A stretch of DNA of 64,000 nt from assembly GCF_028867965.1 (NCBI RefSeq), contig NZ_JAPQNT010000004.1, positions 186,001 to 250,000 of the forward strand. Direction: 5' to 3'. Source of the stretch: Flavobacterium sp. SUN046 (lineage in GTDB: Bacteria; Bacteroidota; Bacteroidia; Flavobacteriales; Flavobacteriaceae). The notes under the pieces are model-generated. The model was not told the DNA's origin. It ran no database searches and was given only the letters and a program-made list of their open reading frames with translations. Positions 18,864-27,732 of the stretch are shown here, piece by piece. The position numbers were made by a program, and so were the translations under genes. Position 1 is the stretch's first letter. The number at the start of each line of letters is the position of its first letter.

Positions 18864-20473
18864 TGCTACAATCGGTATCTGTAATAGAAAATTCTCAAAA
18901 AAGAAGTATTGATTTTATTGACAATCATAACTTTAAAATTGTTGTGGGTTGTAACAGTATTAATTCTAAATGTTTTGAGTTGGAACTTGTTTTTCAACAA
19001 CCCATTATTTCTTTCCGTAATCATGACTACAATTGGGTTGATAGTAGCATTGACAGAGTTGCCAATTCATATTGCTCAAAAGTTATTAAACTTCAAGACG
19101 GAACATTGGTTCAAGCCAATATAAATAAAGGAATTTGGGAAATAAATCCAAAAAGAAACAATGTATTATTGTGGAAATTCAATCCGGAGTTTTCTAATTC
19201 AATTACACAATACACTGGGATTTCAAATACCAAAAAATTAGTTTCGGCTACATCCAATTGGAGTTTTCAAGAGCAACCAGCACTTTTATTTTCAACTGTA
19301 AGTGCAATTGAAGCAAGCCGTTCTAAAATTCCTTTTTCTGCAATAGTATGTTTTACAGATCATTGCGATTATGATACTTTAGAGAATTTAAAATTGCAAA
19401 GACAACTTTTTAAAGAAACTAATTTAAAAGTTACCAAAGGTTTTTTTCTAAATCATTTTTCTAAAAGAGCAACTAATGCATCTGTAGAAAAAAATGCTAC
19501 TGAAATTGAATTATGGAAAAAGGATGGTCACGAACTTTGCTACCACTCATTGTCGCAATCAATAAAATCTGATGAAGAAAGTTTTTTAGATTTTAAGAAC
19601 TTTCAACCACCTTATACTGCTGTTCCAGTTTGGATTGATCATGGTTTTCAGCCTTATAATTTTTCGCTTTATACGAATAATGGAATTTCTAATAAGGAGT
19701 ATGAAAGTAATTTATTGAATAAAAATATTGCAGTACTTTGGAATTATATAGATTCAGGAACAGCAACTTTAGGAGTTATTAATCAATTGAATCCGAATCA
19801 GTTTACGTTACAAAATTTTGCAAAAGCAATTTCTGATTTTTCGTTAAAAACTAGAATTATTTTGTTGTTCAAAAACATCATTTTTCATTATGATAACGAT
19901 GAGTTTAGAGTTAGAAATTACATCAATTGCATTGAATATATAAGAGCCATTATCAAAAATAAAAATGTAAAAAAAATCATTCCATTATTTAAAAATGGTT
20001 TTCCAATTTTGAAAGTGGTTTTAAAAGTAATTTTTAACTGGAACACTGTTAAGAAAAAAACATATAAAGTTGCTAAATATACACCAGTTTTTTTTAAGCA
20101 TAGAATTGATAATAAAGAGTTTACTATTTTTCAAACATTAGAAATGGTCGATTTAAAAAAAGCTTTAGCACCAGAAAATATTGACTTACTTATTAAAGAG
20201 TCAGGATTATTTGTAGCACACACTTATTTTTCGGTTGATATGAGTCATTATCTCGGAAAACTATTTAAGCAAGAAAACATTTTTGATGAAACTGTAGTTG
20301 CCAATTTTAAAAATTTAGGAAATAAAATTCAAGAAAATAGTATTTGGAATCCAACACTTTCTGAACTTATTAATTATTGGAATGAATTTGAAAAAATAGT
20401 TTTTGATGTCGCTGCAAATGGAACTATCTTCGTGAAAAATACAACTTCAATTACTACAAGAAACTTAAAATGA
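18863..20473 (+). CDS. Divergent NodB-fold (polysaccharide deacetylase-like) protein
   Basis: A 536-residue protein with no signal peptide. The middle third resembles a carbohydrate esterase 4/NodB core: FTDHCDYDT near residue 168 for motif 1, GHELCYHSLSQ near 227 for motif 2, and QPPY near 251 for motif 3. The second metal histidine of the usual HxxxH appears replaced by Gln, so activity is uncertain. The N-terminal 150 residues look beta-rich and match nothing that I recognise. It is coupled to the upstream glycosyltransferase and overlaps the FemAB-like gene by four bases, which suggests joint modification of an amino sugar. The fold assignment is tentative. Confidence 0.5.
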   Translation: MLQSVSVIENSQKRSIDFIDNHNFKIVVGCNSINSKCFELELVFQQPIISFRNHDYNWVDSSIDRVANSYCSKVIKLQDGTLVQANINKGIWEINPKRNNVLLWKFNPEFSNSITQYTGISNTKKLVSATSNWSFQEQPALLFSTVSAIEASRSKIPFSAIVCFTDHCDYDTLENLKLQRQLFKETNLKVTKGFFLNHFSKRATNASVEKNATEIELWKKDGHELCYHSLSQSIKSDEESFLDFKNFQPPYTAVPVWIDHGFQPYNFSLYTNNGISNKEYESNLLNKNIAVLWNYIDSGTATLGVINQLNPNQFTLQNFAKAISDFSLKTRIILLFKNIIFHYDNDEFRVRNYINCIEYIRAIIKNKNVKKIIPLFKNGFPILKVVLKVIFNWNTVKKKTYKVAKYTPVFFKHRIDNKEFTIFQTLEMVDLKKALAPENIDLLIKESGLFVAHTYFSVDMSHYLGKLFKQENIFDETVVANFKNLGNKIQENSIWNPTLSELINYWNEFEKIVFDVAANGTIFVKNTTSITTRNLK

Positions 20474-21552
20474 CAGAGTTTTTCTTTACAAAAGAACAAA
20501 AGTGGCTAGACGAATGGGATGCTTTTTTGCAAAAATCAGAGCGTGGATTATACAATCAACTTTCAGATTGGATAAAATCGTATGAAGTTTATGGATTTGA
20601 TTATGATTTTTTTTTAATAAAAGAAAATGGTACTATCGTTGGCGGTTGCTCAATTGTAATAGCAAAATTTTCTTTTTTTAAGTTTTATATTATTCCTTGC
20701 GGTCCAGTTTTAAGTAAAGGATTTGAAAATAAAATTGATTACATAATTGAAACGTTAAAAAAAGATGCAACTAAAAGAAATTGTTGTTATTTTCAAATTA
20801 GTCTACCAATTGTAAACGATTCTAGAGTTTTTTCAGATTATACATTACCAACAGTACCAAATTCTAGCATTTATTTTTCGGGTAAAAGTGGCACAAAATT
20901 TAAATATGTTATTCCACTTTATGGCATGCGATTAGTTGAGTTGTTAGATAAAAATTACAGTCAGGTTTTTGATGGTTTTAGCAAAAATCACAAGCGTAAT
21001 ATTAACAAAAGTAGAAATGAAAACTTAGTTTTTAAATTTGTAACTAGCAGTCAAGATATTGAAGAAGGTTATAATTGTTTTGTCTTAAATGCCCAAGATA
21101 AAGGTTATCCACTTCGAAGTTTTTTATCTATGAAACATACATTGCAAACTTATATTACTAAAGATTTTGCTAAATTAGGGTGTTGTTTTTTAAATGACAA
21201 AATAGTTGGAGCTATTTATGTTATGAAGACAGGAAACAGATTTATATACATTAATGGCGGTGTTTTAAAAAATTATCAAGATTTGAACTGCTCTCACTAT
21301 ATGCACGATCAAATAATTAAATTATCACTAGAGTTAGGTTATAAATCTTACGATGTTTCTGTTGGTGGAAGTGAAGGTGTTATAAAGTTTAAAGAAGGTT
21401 TTGGAAGTGAACTTTATAATTTTATTGACACAAAACATTGGATAATTAAACCCATGACTTTTAAAATTTATAACTTTTTAGAAAACATTTTAAAATCTCA
21501 CAAAACTAAAATAGCTTCCATTTTAATAAAAATAAAAAAATTCAACCGATAG
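20470..21552 (+). CDS. FemAB/GNAT-like acyltransferase
   Basis: A 360-residue protein with two GNAT-like halves as in FemABX and BioF2-type proteins. Visible are a GGCSIVI strand near residue 58, the basic NHKRNINKSR block near 172 that typifies FemAB-like enzymes, and a C-terminal GGSEGVIKFKEGFG near 300. Relatives transfer an aminoacyl or acyl group to an amine. It starts in a four-base overlap with the deacetylase-like gene, so the pair may deacetylate and then re-acylate an amino sugar. Substrate and donor are not evident. Cytosolic. Confidence 0.7.
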   Translation: MTEFFFTKEQKWLDEWDAFLQKSERGLYNQLSDWIKSYEVYGFDYDFFLIKENGTIVGGCSIVIAKFSFFKFYIIPCGPVLSKGFENKIDYIIETLKKDATKRNCCYFQISLPIVNDSRVFSDYTLPTVPNSSIYFSGKSGTKFKYVIPLYGMRLVELLDKNYSQVFDGFSKNHKRNINKSRNENLVFKFVTSSQDIEEGYNCFVLNAQDKGYPLRSFLSMKHTLQTYITKDFAKLGCCFLNDKIVGAIYVMKTGNRFIYINGGVLKNYQDLNCSHYMHDQIIKLSLELGYKSYDVSVGGSEGVIKFKEGFGSELYNFIDTKHWIIKPMTFKIYNFLENILKSHKTKIASILIKIKKFNR

Positions 21553-21555
21553 GAG

Positions 21556-21584
21556 TTGAATATTTACAATAAAAATTATCTTTG
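21556..21584 (+). promoter_or_regulatory. Complete Bacteroidota promoter (TTG-N18-TATCTTTG)
   Basis: A TTG -33 element at 21556-21558 and a TATCTTTG -7 element at 21577-21584, 18 bases apart, lie just after the stop of the FemAB-like gene. The predicted start of transcription near 21591 is 14 bases before the ATG at 21605. This marks a new transcription unit. Confidence 0.65.
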
Positions 21585-21604
21585 ACATTAAATTTAAGTT
21601 GATA

Positions 21605-22411
21605 ATGAAAACTAAAGAACAGATTATTGAAACCAACATTAAGCAAAAAGAGTTTTATAACACTAAAAAAACAAATTTTGCCACTAAAATGTGGTATTCT
21701 TTAAGAGAAAAAACACTAAAAAATATTAGAAGAAATATCGGTATTTTAGATGAATCTTATGATTTGCACAAAAAATGGTTTGGTGATTTATCGAATAAAA
21801 AAGTGTTAGATTTAGGTTGTTTTGCAGGAAATAGCTTGTCAATGCATTTGGCAGAAAATTCTAAGCAATATATCGGAATAGACTTAAGCGATATTGCTAT
21901 CGCAAAATTAAATGAACGATTAGTTAATATAGACTCGGCCAAGGCTTTGGCAGTTGATTTTTTGTCTGATGAATTTGCTGAAAAAGACTTTGACATAATT
22001 TATGCTTATGGTGTTTTACATCATTTTCCTAGTGTTGATGTTTTAATTAACAGATTAAATGAAAAATTAGCAACCAATGGAGTCGTTATAAGTTATGATC
22101 CACTAGAGACAAGTATCCCAATCAAAATTATTAGAACAATTTACAGACCATTTCAGACCGATGCTGCTTGGGAATGGCCTTTTACCAAAAAGACTTTTTT
22201 TAAATACCAAAAAGCTTTTAATATAGAAGAACGTCGAGGATTGCTAGGTAAATCAAAGTGGTTTTTCTTATTAGGCATGCTACCTATTTCTGAGGAAAAA
22301 TCAATTGCAATAGGTAAAAAATGGCACAAAGAAGATTGGGAGAAATCTGCAACATCAGTATCAAAATTATTTTCTTGCATGCACGTAACAATGTTGATGA
22401 GGAAAAAATAA
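21605..22411 (+). CDS. Class I SAM-dependent methyltransferase
   Basis: A 268-residue methyltransferase with VLDLGCFAGNS near residues 67-77, the acidic motif GIDLS near 90 and a YGVLHHFP motif near 135. A TTG two codons earlier (21599) is in frame, but the ATG at 21605 is preferred because the promoter places transcription start only a few bases before that TTG. The C-terminus carries a WPFTKKTFFKY segment often seen in sugar and quinone methyltransferases. It opens an operon with a second methyltransferase 12 bases downstream. The substrate is unknown, probably a sugar hydroxyl or carboxyl. Confidence 0.82.
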   Translation: MKTKEQIIETNIKQKEFYNTKKTNFATKMWYSLREKTLKNIRRNIGILDESYDLHKKWFGDLSNKKVLDLGCFAGNSLSMHLAENSKQYIGIDLSDIAIAKLNERLVNIDSAKALAVDFLSDEFAEKDFDIIYAYGVLHHFPSVDVLINRLNEKLATNGVVISYDPLETSIPIKIIRTIYRPFQTDAAWEWPFTKKTFFKYQKAFNIEERRGLLGKSKWFFLLGMLPISEEKSIAIGKKWHKEDWEKSATSVSKLFSCMHVTMLMRKK

Positions 22412-22423
22412 TTAAATTAGAAA

Positions 22424-23164
22424 ATGAAAATAGAAAATAAAGAGTTTTGGGAAAAGTCTAATATAATTTCTACTCAAGAGAAATTAAAAAAGGCATCTGA
22501 TTTTGAAGTTTATATGTTCGAAGAATCTCAAAAAAGATATCAACCAAATGAAATAAAATCTATTAAAGTATTTGGATGTGGAACAGGAAGAGAGATTGAA
22601 TCTATAGCTGAATACTTTAATCCTACAGAAATAGTTGCTTCTGATATTTCACAAAATATGATTGAAAAGTGCAAAGTTAACTTAAAACTTTGGAAAATAG
22701 ATTCAATAACAGAAACTCTTGTTGGAGATGCAAAAGAGTATAATAAAGTCAATAATAAATTTGACTTAGTTACCATTTTCAATAGTATGATGACGTATGT
22801 TCCAGAGCGAAAAGACCGTTTGTCAATATTTAAAAATTCGTATCAAATTTTGAAGTCTAATGGAACATTAATTGGAACCGTTCACAATCAAGTTGGATCA
22901 CCTACAAAAACATTGTATTTTAAGATTAAAAATCTTTTTTCATTTTTTCTTGGTGATAAAGCAGGAAACAGAGATACCGGATTTAATGGTTTTAAAGTAA
23001 AAGGGTATTATTATAACAAGAAAGGTTTAATTAATGATTTGCAAGAGTCAGGTTTTAAAAGTATTGAAGTACTTTCGCTAGAAGAATATTACAAACTTCA
23101 GAATATTTACTATAATAGGAAAAAAGGATATAACAATTTAATATTCATTGCATCTAAACCTTAG
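22424..23164 (+). CDS. Class I SAM-dependent methyltransferase
   Basis: A 246-residue methyltransferase with VFGCGTGREIES near residues 49-60, ASDIS near 74 and a VTIFNSMMTYVP motif near 118. It lies 12 bases after another methyltransferase and is followed five bases later by a GTG-started glycosyltransferase, so the three are co-transcribed. Two adjacent but dissimilar methyltransferases suggest two methylation sites on the glycan or its lipid carrier. No substrate is visible. Confidence 0.82.
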   Translation: MKIENKEFWEKSNIISTQEKLKKASDFEVYMFEESQKRYQPNEIKSIKVFGCGTGREIESIAEYFNPTEIVASDISQNMIEKCKVNLKLWKIDSITETLVGDAKEYNKVNNKFDLVTIFNSMMTYVPERKDRLSIFKNSYQILKSNGTLIGTVHNQVGSPTKTLYFKIKNLFSFFLGDKAGNRDTGFNGFKVKGYYYNKKGLINDLQESGFKSIEVLSLEEYYKLQNIYYNRKKGYNNLIFIASKP

Positions 23165-23169
23165 CTTGC

Positions 23170-24183
23170 GTGACTAATAATTTCAATTTTTCACTTATTG
23201 TTTGCACGTACATGCGCGCAAATGCTTTATTGGATTTATTAAATTCAGTCAAGGAGCAAACTTATTATCCAAATGAAATTATTATAGTTGATGGATCATT
23301 AAATAATGAAACACAACAGGCATTAGAACAAAATAAATTTGAAAACTTAATTTATTTTAAGGTTGATGATTTAAATAGAGGTTTGACCAAACAACGAAAT
23401 TTTGGAATATCTAAGGTAGATTCATTAAGTAAAATAGTTTGTTTTTTAGATGACGATACCATTTTAGAAAAAGATTATTTTGAACAATTACTAAATACTT
23501 ATACAATTTATCCAGCAGCATTAGGCGTTGGGGGATATATAACTAATGAAACCATTTGGGAAAAAGCAACTCCAAATTACCATCCAAAATTTAAAGAGTA
23601 CTTCTATGATGGTTGGAGAAAAATGGATGGTAGCCGATTTTTAATCAGAAAACGATTAGGGTTAGACACTAATTTGCCTCCATGCTACATGCCTGAATTT
23701 TCTCATGGTAGAAGTGTCGCTTTCTTGCCTCCATCGGGTAAAATTTATCAAGTTGAACAACTCATGGGTGGCGTTTCATCTTTTAAAAAAGAAATTTTAG
23801 ACCAATATAAATTTTCAACCTATTTTCAAGGTTACGGATTATATGAAGACGCCGATTACACCTTTAGGTTGTCAAAAATTGGTTCATTATATTTAAATAC
23901 TAATGCTAAATTAGCCCATTTTCATGATGGTTCAGGAAGGCCAAATAAGTATAATTACGGCAAAATGGTTTTAAGAAACGGTTGGTATGTGTGGCGCGTT
24001 AAGTATCCAAATCCAAGACTTATTGCAAGAATAAAATGGAATTTAATTGCTTTATTGCTCACAATGATTAGATTTACAAACGTTTTTACAACTTCACATA
24101 AAAAAGAAGCTTTTACAGAATCTATAGGAAGAATAGTGGGCTGGAGTAGCTTGCTTTTTAATAAACCCAAAATAAAACAGTAA
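23170..24183 (+). CDS. Glycosyltransferase family 2
   Basis: A 337-residue GT-A protein: LIVCTYMRANALLDLL at the N-terminus, IIIVDGSLNNET near 38, and the metal site CFLDDDTILEKD near residue 91. A later segment (GLYEDADYTFRLSKIG) carries the ED catalytic-base motif common to GT2 rhamnosyl- and related transferases. The start is GTG at 23170, five bases after the preceding stop; no ATG lies close by in frame. The stop overlaps the start of the next gene by one base (TAATG). The C-terminus has a hydrophobic helix. Donor unknown. Confidence 0.88.
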   Translation: MTNNFNFSLIVCTYMRANALLDLLNSVKEQTYYPNEIIIVDGSLNNETQQALEQNKFENLIYFKVDDLNRGLTKQRNFGISKVDSLSKIVCFLDDDTILEKDYFEQLLNTYTIYPAALGVGGYITNETIWEKATPNYHPKFKEYFYDGWRKMDGSRFLIRKRLGLDTNLPPCYMPEFSHGRSVAFLPPSGKIYQVEQLMGGVSSFKKEILDQYKFSTYFQGYGLYEDADYTFRLSKIGSLYLNTNAKLAHFHDGSGRPNKYNYGKMVLRNGWYVWRVKYPNPRLIARIKWNLIALLLTMIRFTNVFTTSHKKEAFTESIGRIVGWSSLLFNKPKIKQ

Positions 24184-25295
24184 TGACATTTTGTATCATC
24201 ACTCATGTTGTTCATAAGCAATTTAATGAAGATTACTTTGCTTATAGTCCTTATGTAAATGAGATGAATATTTGGTTGAAAAAAGTTGATAAAGTTGTTA
24301 TTGTTGCGCCACTAGAAAAAAGAATCACCAACACAATTGACAAAGAATATTCACATTTAGATATTGAATTTATAAAAGTGCCACATTTTTCATTAATTGG
24401 TATTAAAAATCTTTTTTATTCATTAATTGTACTGCCACAAATTTGCTTTTCAATTGCCAAAGCAATGCAAAAATCCGATCACATTCATCTTAGATTACCG
24501 GGAAATATGGGATTGCTAGGATGTATTATTCAAGTTTTTTTTCCTAAAAAGAGGAAAACGGCTAAATATGCTGGTAATTGGGATCCAAATTCTAAACAAC
24601 CTTTCACGTATAAACTTCAAAAATGGATTGTTAGTTCTACTTTTTTAACTAAAAATATGCAAGTCTTAGTTTATGGCGAATGGCCTAATCAAAGCAAAAA
24701 TATAAAACCTTTTTTTACAGCTACTTATTGCGAATCTGAAAAAGAAGTTGTTAAAGAAAAAAGTTTAAACGAATTAATAAAATTTATCTTTGTTGGAACT
24801 TTATCTTCTGGAAAAAGACCCTTGTATGCCATTCAATTAGTTGAAAGTTTAAAGCAAAATGGATTTGATGTTCAACTTGATTTGTACGGCGAAGGAGTTG
24901 AGTTTAATGCTTTGAACGAATACATCGAAATTAATAAATTAGATGATTTTATTTTTTTGAAAGGAAATAGAACTAAAAATGAAATGAAAGAGCTTTATAC
25001 TAAAAGTCATTTTTTATTACTAGCATCCAAAAGTGAAGGTTGGCCTAAAGTAGTTGCTGAGGCAATGTTTTGGGGATGTCTACCGCTTGTAACAGCAGTT
25101 TCATGCGTTCCAAATATGTTGGAAAATGAAAATAGAGGGTTGATTTTAGAAATAAATTTGAAGCGAGATATTGAAAAAATTAAAAATATTATTTCAAATA
25201 CAGCAGAATATCAAACTAAAATAAAAAATGGAATTAATTGGTCTCGTAACTATACAATCGATAAATTTGAAGCTGAAATAAGTAAATTAATTTAA
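24183..25295 (+). CDS. Glycosyltransferase family 4-like
   Basis: A 370-residue GT-B protein. The donor domain has FVGTLSSGKRPLYA near residue 200, LDLYGEGVEF near 236 and SKSEGWPKVVAEAM near 282 with the paired acidic residues. The N-terminal domain contains HIHLRLPGNMGLLG, which fits an acceptor-binding site. Translation is coupled to the upstream GT2 (shared base) and the next gene starts two bases downstream. The sugar is not predictable. Confidence 0.87.
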   Translation: MTFCIITHVVHKQFNEDYFAYSPYVNEMNIWLKKVDKVVIVAPLEKRITNTIDKEYSHLDIEFIKVPHFSLIGIKNLFYSLIVLPQICFSIAKAMQKSDHIHLRLPGNMGLLGCIIQVFFPKKRKTAKYAGNWDPNSKQPFTYKLQKWIVSSTFLTKNMQVLVYGEWPNQSKNIKPFFTATYCESEKEVVKEKSLNELIKFIFVGTLSSGKRPLYAIQLVESLKQNGFDVQLDLYGEGVEFNALNEYIEINKLDDFIFLKGNRTKNEMKELYTKSHFLLLASKSEGWPKVVAEAMFWGCLPLVTAVSCVPNMLENENRGLILEINLKRDIEKIKNIISNTAEYQTKIKNGINWSRNYTIDKFEAEISKLI

Positions 25296-25296
25296 G

Positions 25297-26370
25297 ATGC
25301 GAATACTGCAAATTATTGACTCTTTAGAAATTGGTGGTGCTGAGAAAATGGCAGTTACCTTTGCTAATTCTTTGGCCAATAAAATTGAATTCTCAGGACT
25401 TATTGCAACTAGAAAAGAAGGTAATTTAAAGAAAACTATAAATTCTAATGTTAATTATTTTTTTTTAGATAAAAGAAATATTTTCCATCCACAAGCTTAT
25501 TTAAGATTAAGAAAATATTGTAAAGTAAATAAAGTTGAATTTATTCATGCGCATTCTAGTTCTTATTTTACTTCTTGTCTAATAAAAATGACAATGCCTA
25601 AAATAAAGATTGTTTGGCATGACCATAACGGCGTAGGAAATATTCCAGTTAAAGAGGGCACTTTTTATTTGCAAATGTTTTCTGTTTTTTTTTCTGGAGT
25701 AATTTCAGTTAATAAGCAGCTAGAAACTTGGGCTCTCAAATACTTATTTTGTAAAAAAGTCACCTATTTACCTAATTTTGTCATTGAAAATAAAAATTAT
25801 GCAAGAGTAACGGCGCTAAAAGGAGAAGCAGGAAAAAGGATTTTGCATTTGGCTAATTTGCGTCATCAAAAAAATCATTCAATGTTGCTTGATGTTGCCA
25901 AAGTAATTTCTGCCAAACACAAAGATTGGACTTTTCATTTAGTTGGTAAAGATTTTAATGATGCATATTCCAAAGATTTGAAAGAAAAAATAGTTAGCAA
26001 TAATCTTCAAAATCATGTATTTTTATATGATTCAAGAGAAGACATCGAAAATATAATTAGTCAATCTGAAATTGCTTTATTTACTTCAAAATCTGAAGGA
26101 CTTCCGGTGGCACTTTTAGAATATGGACTCTATAAAAAACCTGTTGTTTCAACTAGTGTTGGTGAAATCCCATTTATTATTTGTAATGGATTAAGTGGAT
26201 ATTTGACTAAAGTTGATGATGTAGCAACTTATAGTAATTGTTTGTCAAATTTAATTCTAAATGAAAATGTAAGAAAAGATTTTGCAAACGCATTGCATAA
26301 TTTTGTAGTAAAAAATAATTCGGAAGAGGCAATAGTGCAATTTTACCTAAATTGGATTAAAAAAATATAA
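25297..26370 (+). CDS. Glycosyltransferase family 4
   Basis: A 357-residue GT-B protein beginning ILQIIDSLEIGGAEKMA, the classic GT4 acceptor loop. The C-terminal domain has LHLANLRHQKNH near residue 185, HLVGKD near 216 and SKSEGLPVALLEYG near 267 with the two catalytic-site glutamates. It ends exactly one base before the ATG of the polymerase gene. Cytosolic, probably membrane-associated; it likely completes the lipid-linked repeat unit. Donor unknown. Confidence 0.9.
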   Translation: MRILQIIDSLEIGGAEKMAVTFANSLANKIEFSGLIATRKEGNLKKTINSNVNYFFLDKRNIFHPQAYLRLRKYCKVNKVEFIHAHSSSYFTSCLIKMTMPKIKIVWHDHNGVGNIPVKEGTFYLQMFSVFFSGVISVNKQLETWALKYLFCKKVTYLPNFVIENKNYARVTALKGEAGKRILHLANLRHQKNHSMLLDVAKVISAKHKDWTFHLVGKDFNDAYSKDLKEKIVSNNLQNHVFLYDSREDIENIISQSEIALFTSKSEGLPVALLEYGLYKKPVVSTSVGEIPFIICNGLSGYLTKVDDVATYSNCLSNLILNENVRKDFANALHNFVVKNNSEEAIVQFYLNWIKKI

Positions 26371-27732
26371 ATGGAAAGTAAAATTAAAAATTATTTATTT
26401 TTGATTGGATTCCACATAGTATTGGGTATCTTAATTTATTTGGTACCTTTTATTTCAAAAATTTATGGTATTTTAATTATTGTTGTAGGTCTTTATTTTA
26501 TCATAAAAACTAGAAATAAAAATAATGAGGTTTTGTATGCCGCAGCTTATGTAGTTGGTAGTGAAGTTTTTTTAAGAATGACTCTAGGAAATCCAAATCA
26601 TGAATTTTCTAAATATAGCGTTATTGTTTTTTTAATTTTAGGAATGTTTTATAGCGGTTTTTCTAAAAGCTCAATTATTTACACATTTTTTTTAGCATTG
26701 CTAGTTCCAGGAATTGTTATAGGTATTTCTGAAATGAGTTTATTTGCTCCAAATTTGAGGAAAACTATTATGTTTAACATTTCTGGTGAAATTGCACTAG
26801 GTATTTCTGCTTTGTATTGTTATGATAGAAAAATAACTATAAAAGAGTTGAATAATTTGCTCTTAATTATGGGACTTCCCATAATATCCTGTTCAATTTA
26901 TTTAATACTTTTCACTCCAGAGTTGAAAGAAATATTGACAGGTACGAGTTCTAATTCTGAAACATCTGGAGGTTTTGGACCGAATCAAGTTTCTACTTGT
27001 TTAGGTTTAGGAATGTTTATTTTTTTCTCTAGAGTTTTACTCGAGTCCCGAAATAAAACTTTTTTAGTAATTAATTTACTATTAGCACTAAACATTACTT
27101 ATAGAGGTTTAATAACGTTTTCAAGAGGCGGAATGATTACAGGCTTTATTATGATAATTATTTTGGTTTTTGTAATTTATGTATATTCAAGGAAAGTAAG
27201 TAAGTTAAAATTACTCTCCATTGTTTCTTTTTTAATAGCTGTATTATCTTTTATTTGGATCTTTACTGAAATTAAAACTGGTGGTTTAATTAGTAAACGA
27301 TATGCAAATCAAGATGCTTTAGGAAAAGTAAAATCAAGTCGATTTACCGGAAGAGAAGAATTAGCTGCAGGAGAGATTGATATGTTTTTGTCAAGTCCTT
27401 TTTTGGGAATAGGAGTAGGAAAAGGAACTGAATTAAGAACCGAAAGTATGGGTTTTATTTGTGCATCTCACAATGAAATTACGCGACTTCTTGCCGAACA
27501 TGGCTCTTTGGGAATATTAATATTGATGATTTTATTTTTCACACCTATATTTTTGTATATAGATAATAAACAAAATATTTATATTTTCTGTTTTATATTT
27601 TTTTGGTTATTAACGTTAAATCATGCATCAACTAGAACTGCTGCACCATCATTTATTTATGCACTATCATTATTAAAAGTAAAATTTGATGATCAAGAAG
27701 AAACTGTTGTACGTAGGAAACAAGTTATCTAA
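26371..27732 (+). CDS. wzy: Wzy-like O-antigen/capsule polymerase
   Basis: A 453-residue protein with about eleven hydrophobic segments and one large extracytoplasmic loop, the usual layout of Wzy/WaaL proteins. The Wzy_C-type motif is visible near residue 370 (SHNEITRLLAEHGSLG), as is an RGGMITG motif near 254. Polymerases join lipid-linked repeat units in the periplasm; WaaL ligases share the fold, so a ligase remains possible. Context with Wzc and a priming transferase favours polymerase. The last 44 bases overlap the next gene. Confidence 0.8.
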   Translation: MESKIKNYLFLIGFHIVLGILIYLVPFISKIYGILIIVVGLYFIIKTRNKNNEVLYAAAYVVGSEVFLRMTLGNPNHEFSKYSVIVFLILGMFYSGFSKSSIIYTFFLALLVPGIVIGISEMSLFAPNLRKTIMFNISGEIALGISALYCYDRKITIKELNNLLLIMGLPIISCSIYLILFTPELKEILTGTSSNSETSGGFGPNQVSTCLGLGMFIFFSRVLLESRNKTFLVINLLLALNITYRGLITFSRGGMITGFIMIIILVFVIYVYSRKVSKLKLLSIVSFLIAVLSFIWIFTEIKTGGLISKRYANQDALGKVKSSRFTGREELAAGEIDMFLSSPFLGIGVGKGTELRTESMGFICASHNEITRLLAEHGSLGILILMILFFTPIFLYIDNKQNIYIFCFIFFWLLTLNHASTRTAAPSFIYALSLLKVKFDDQEETVVRRKQVI

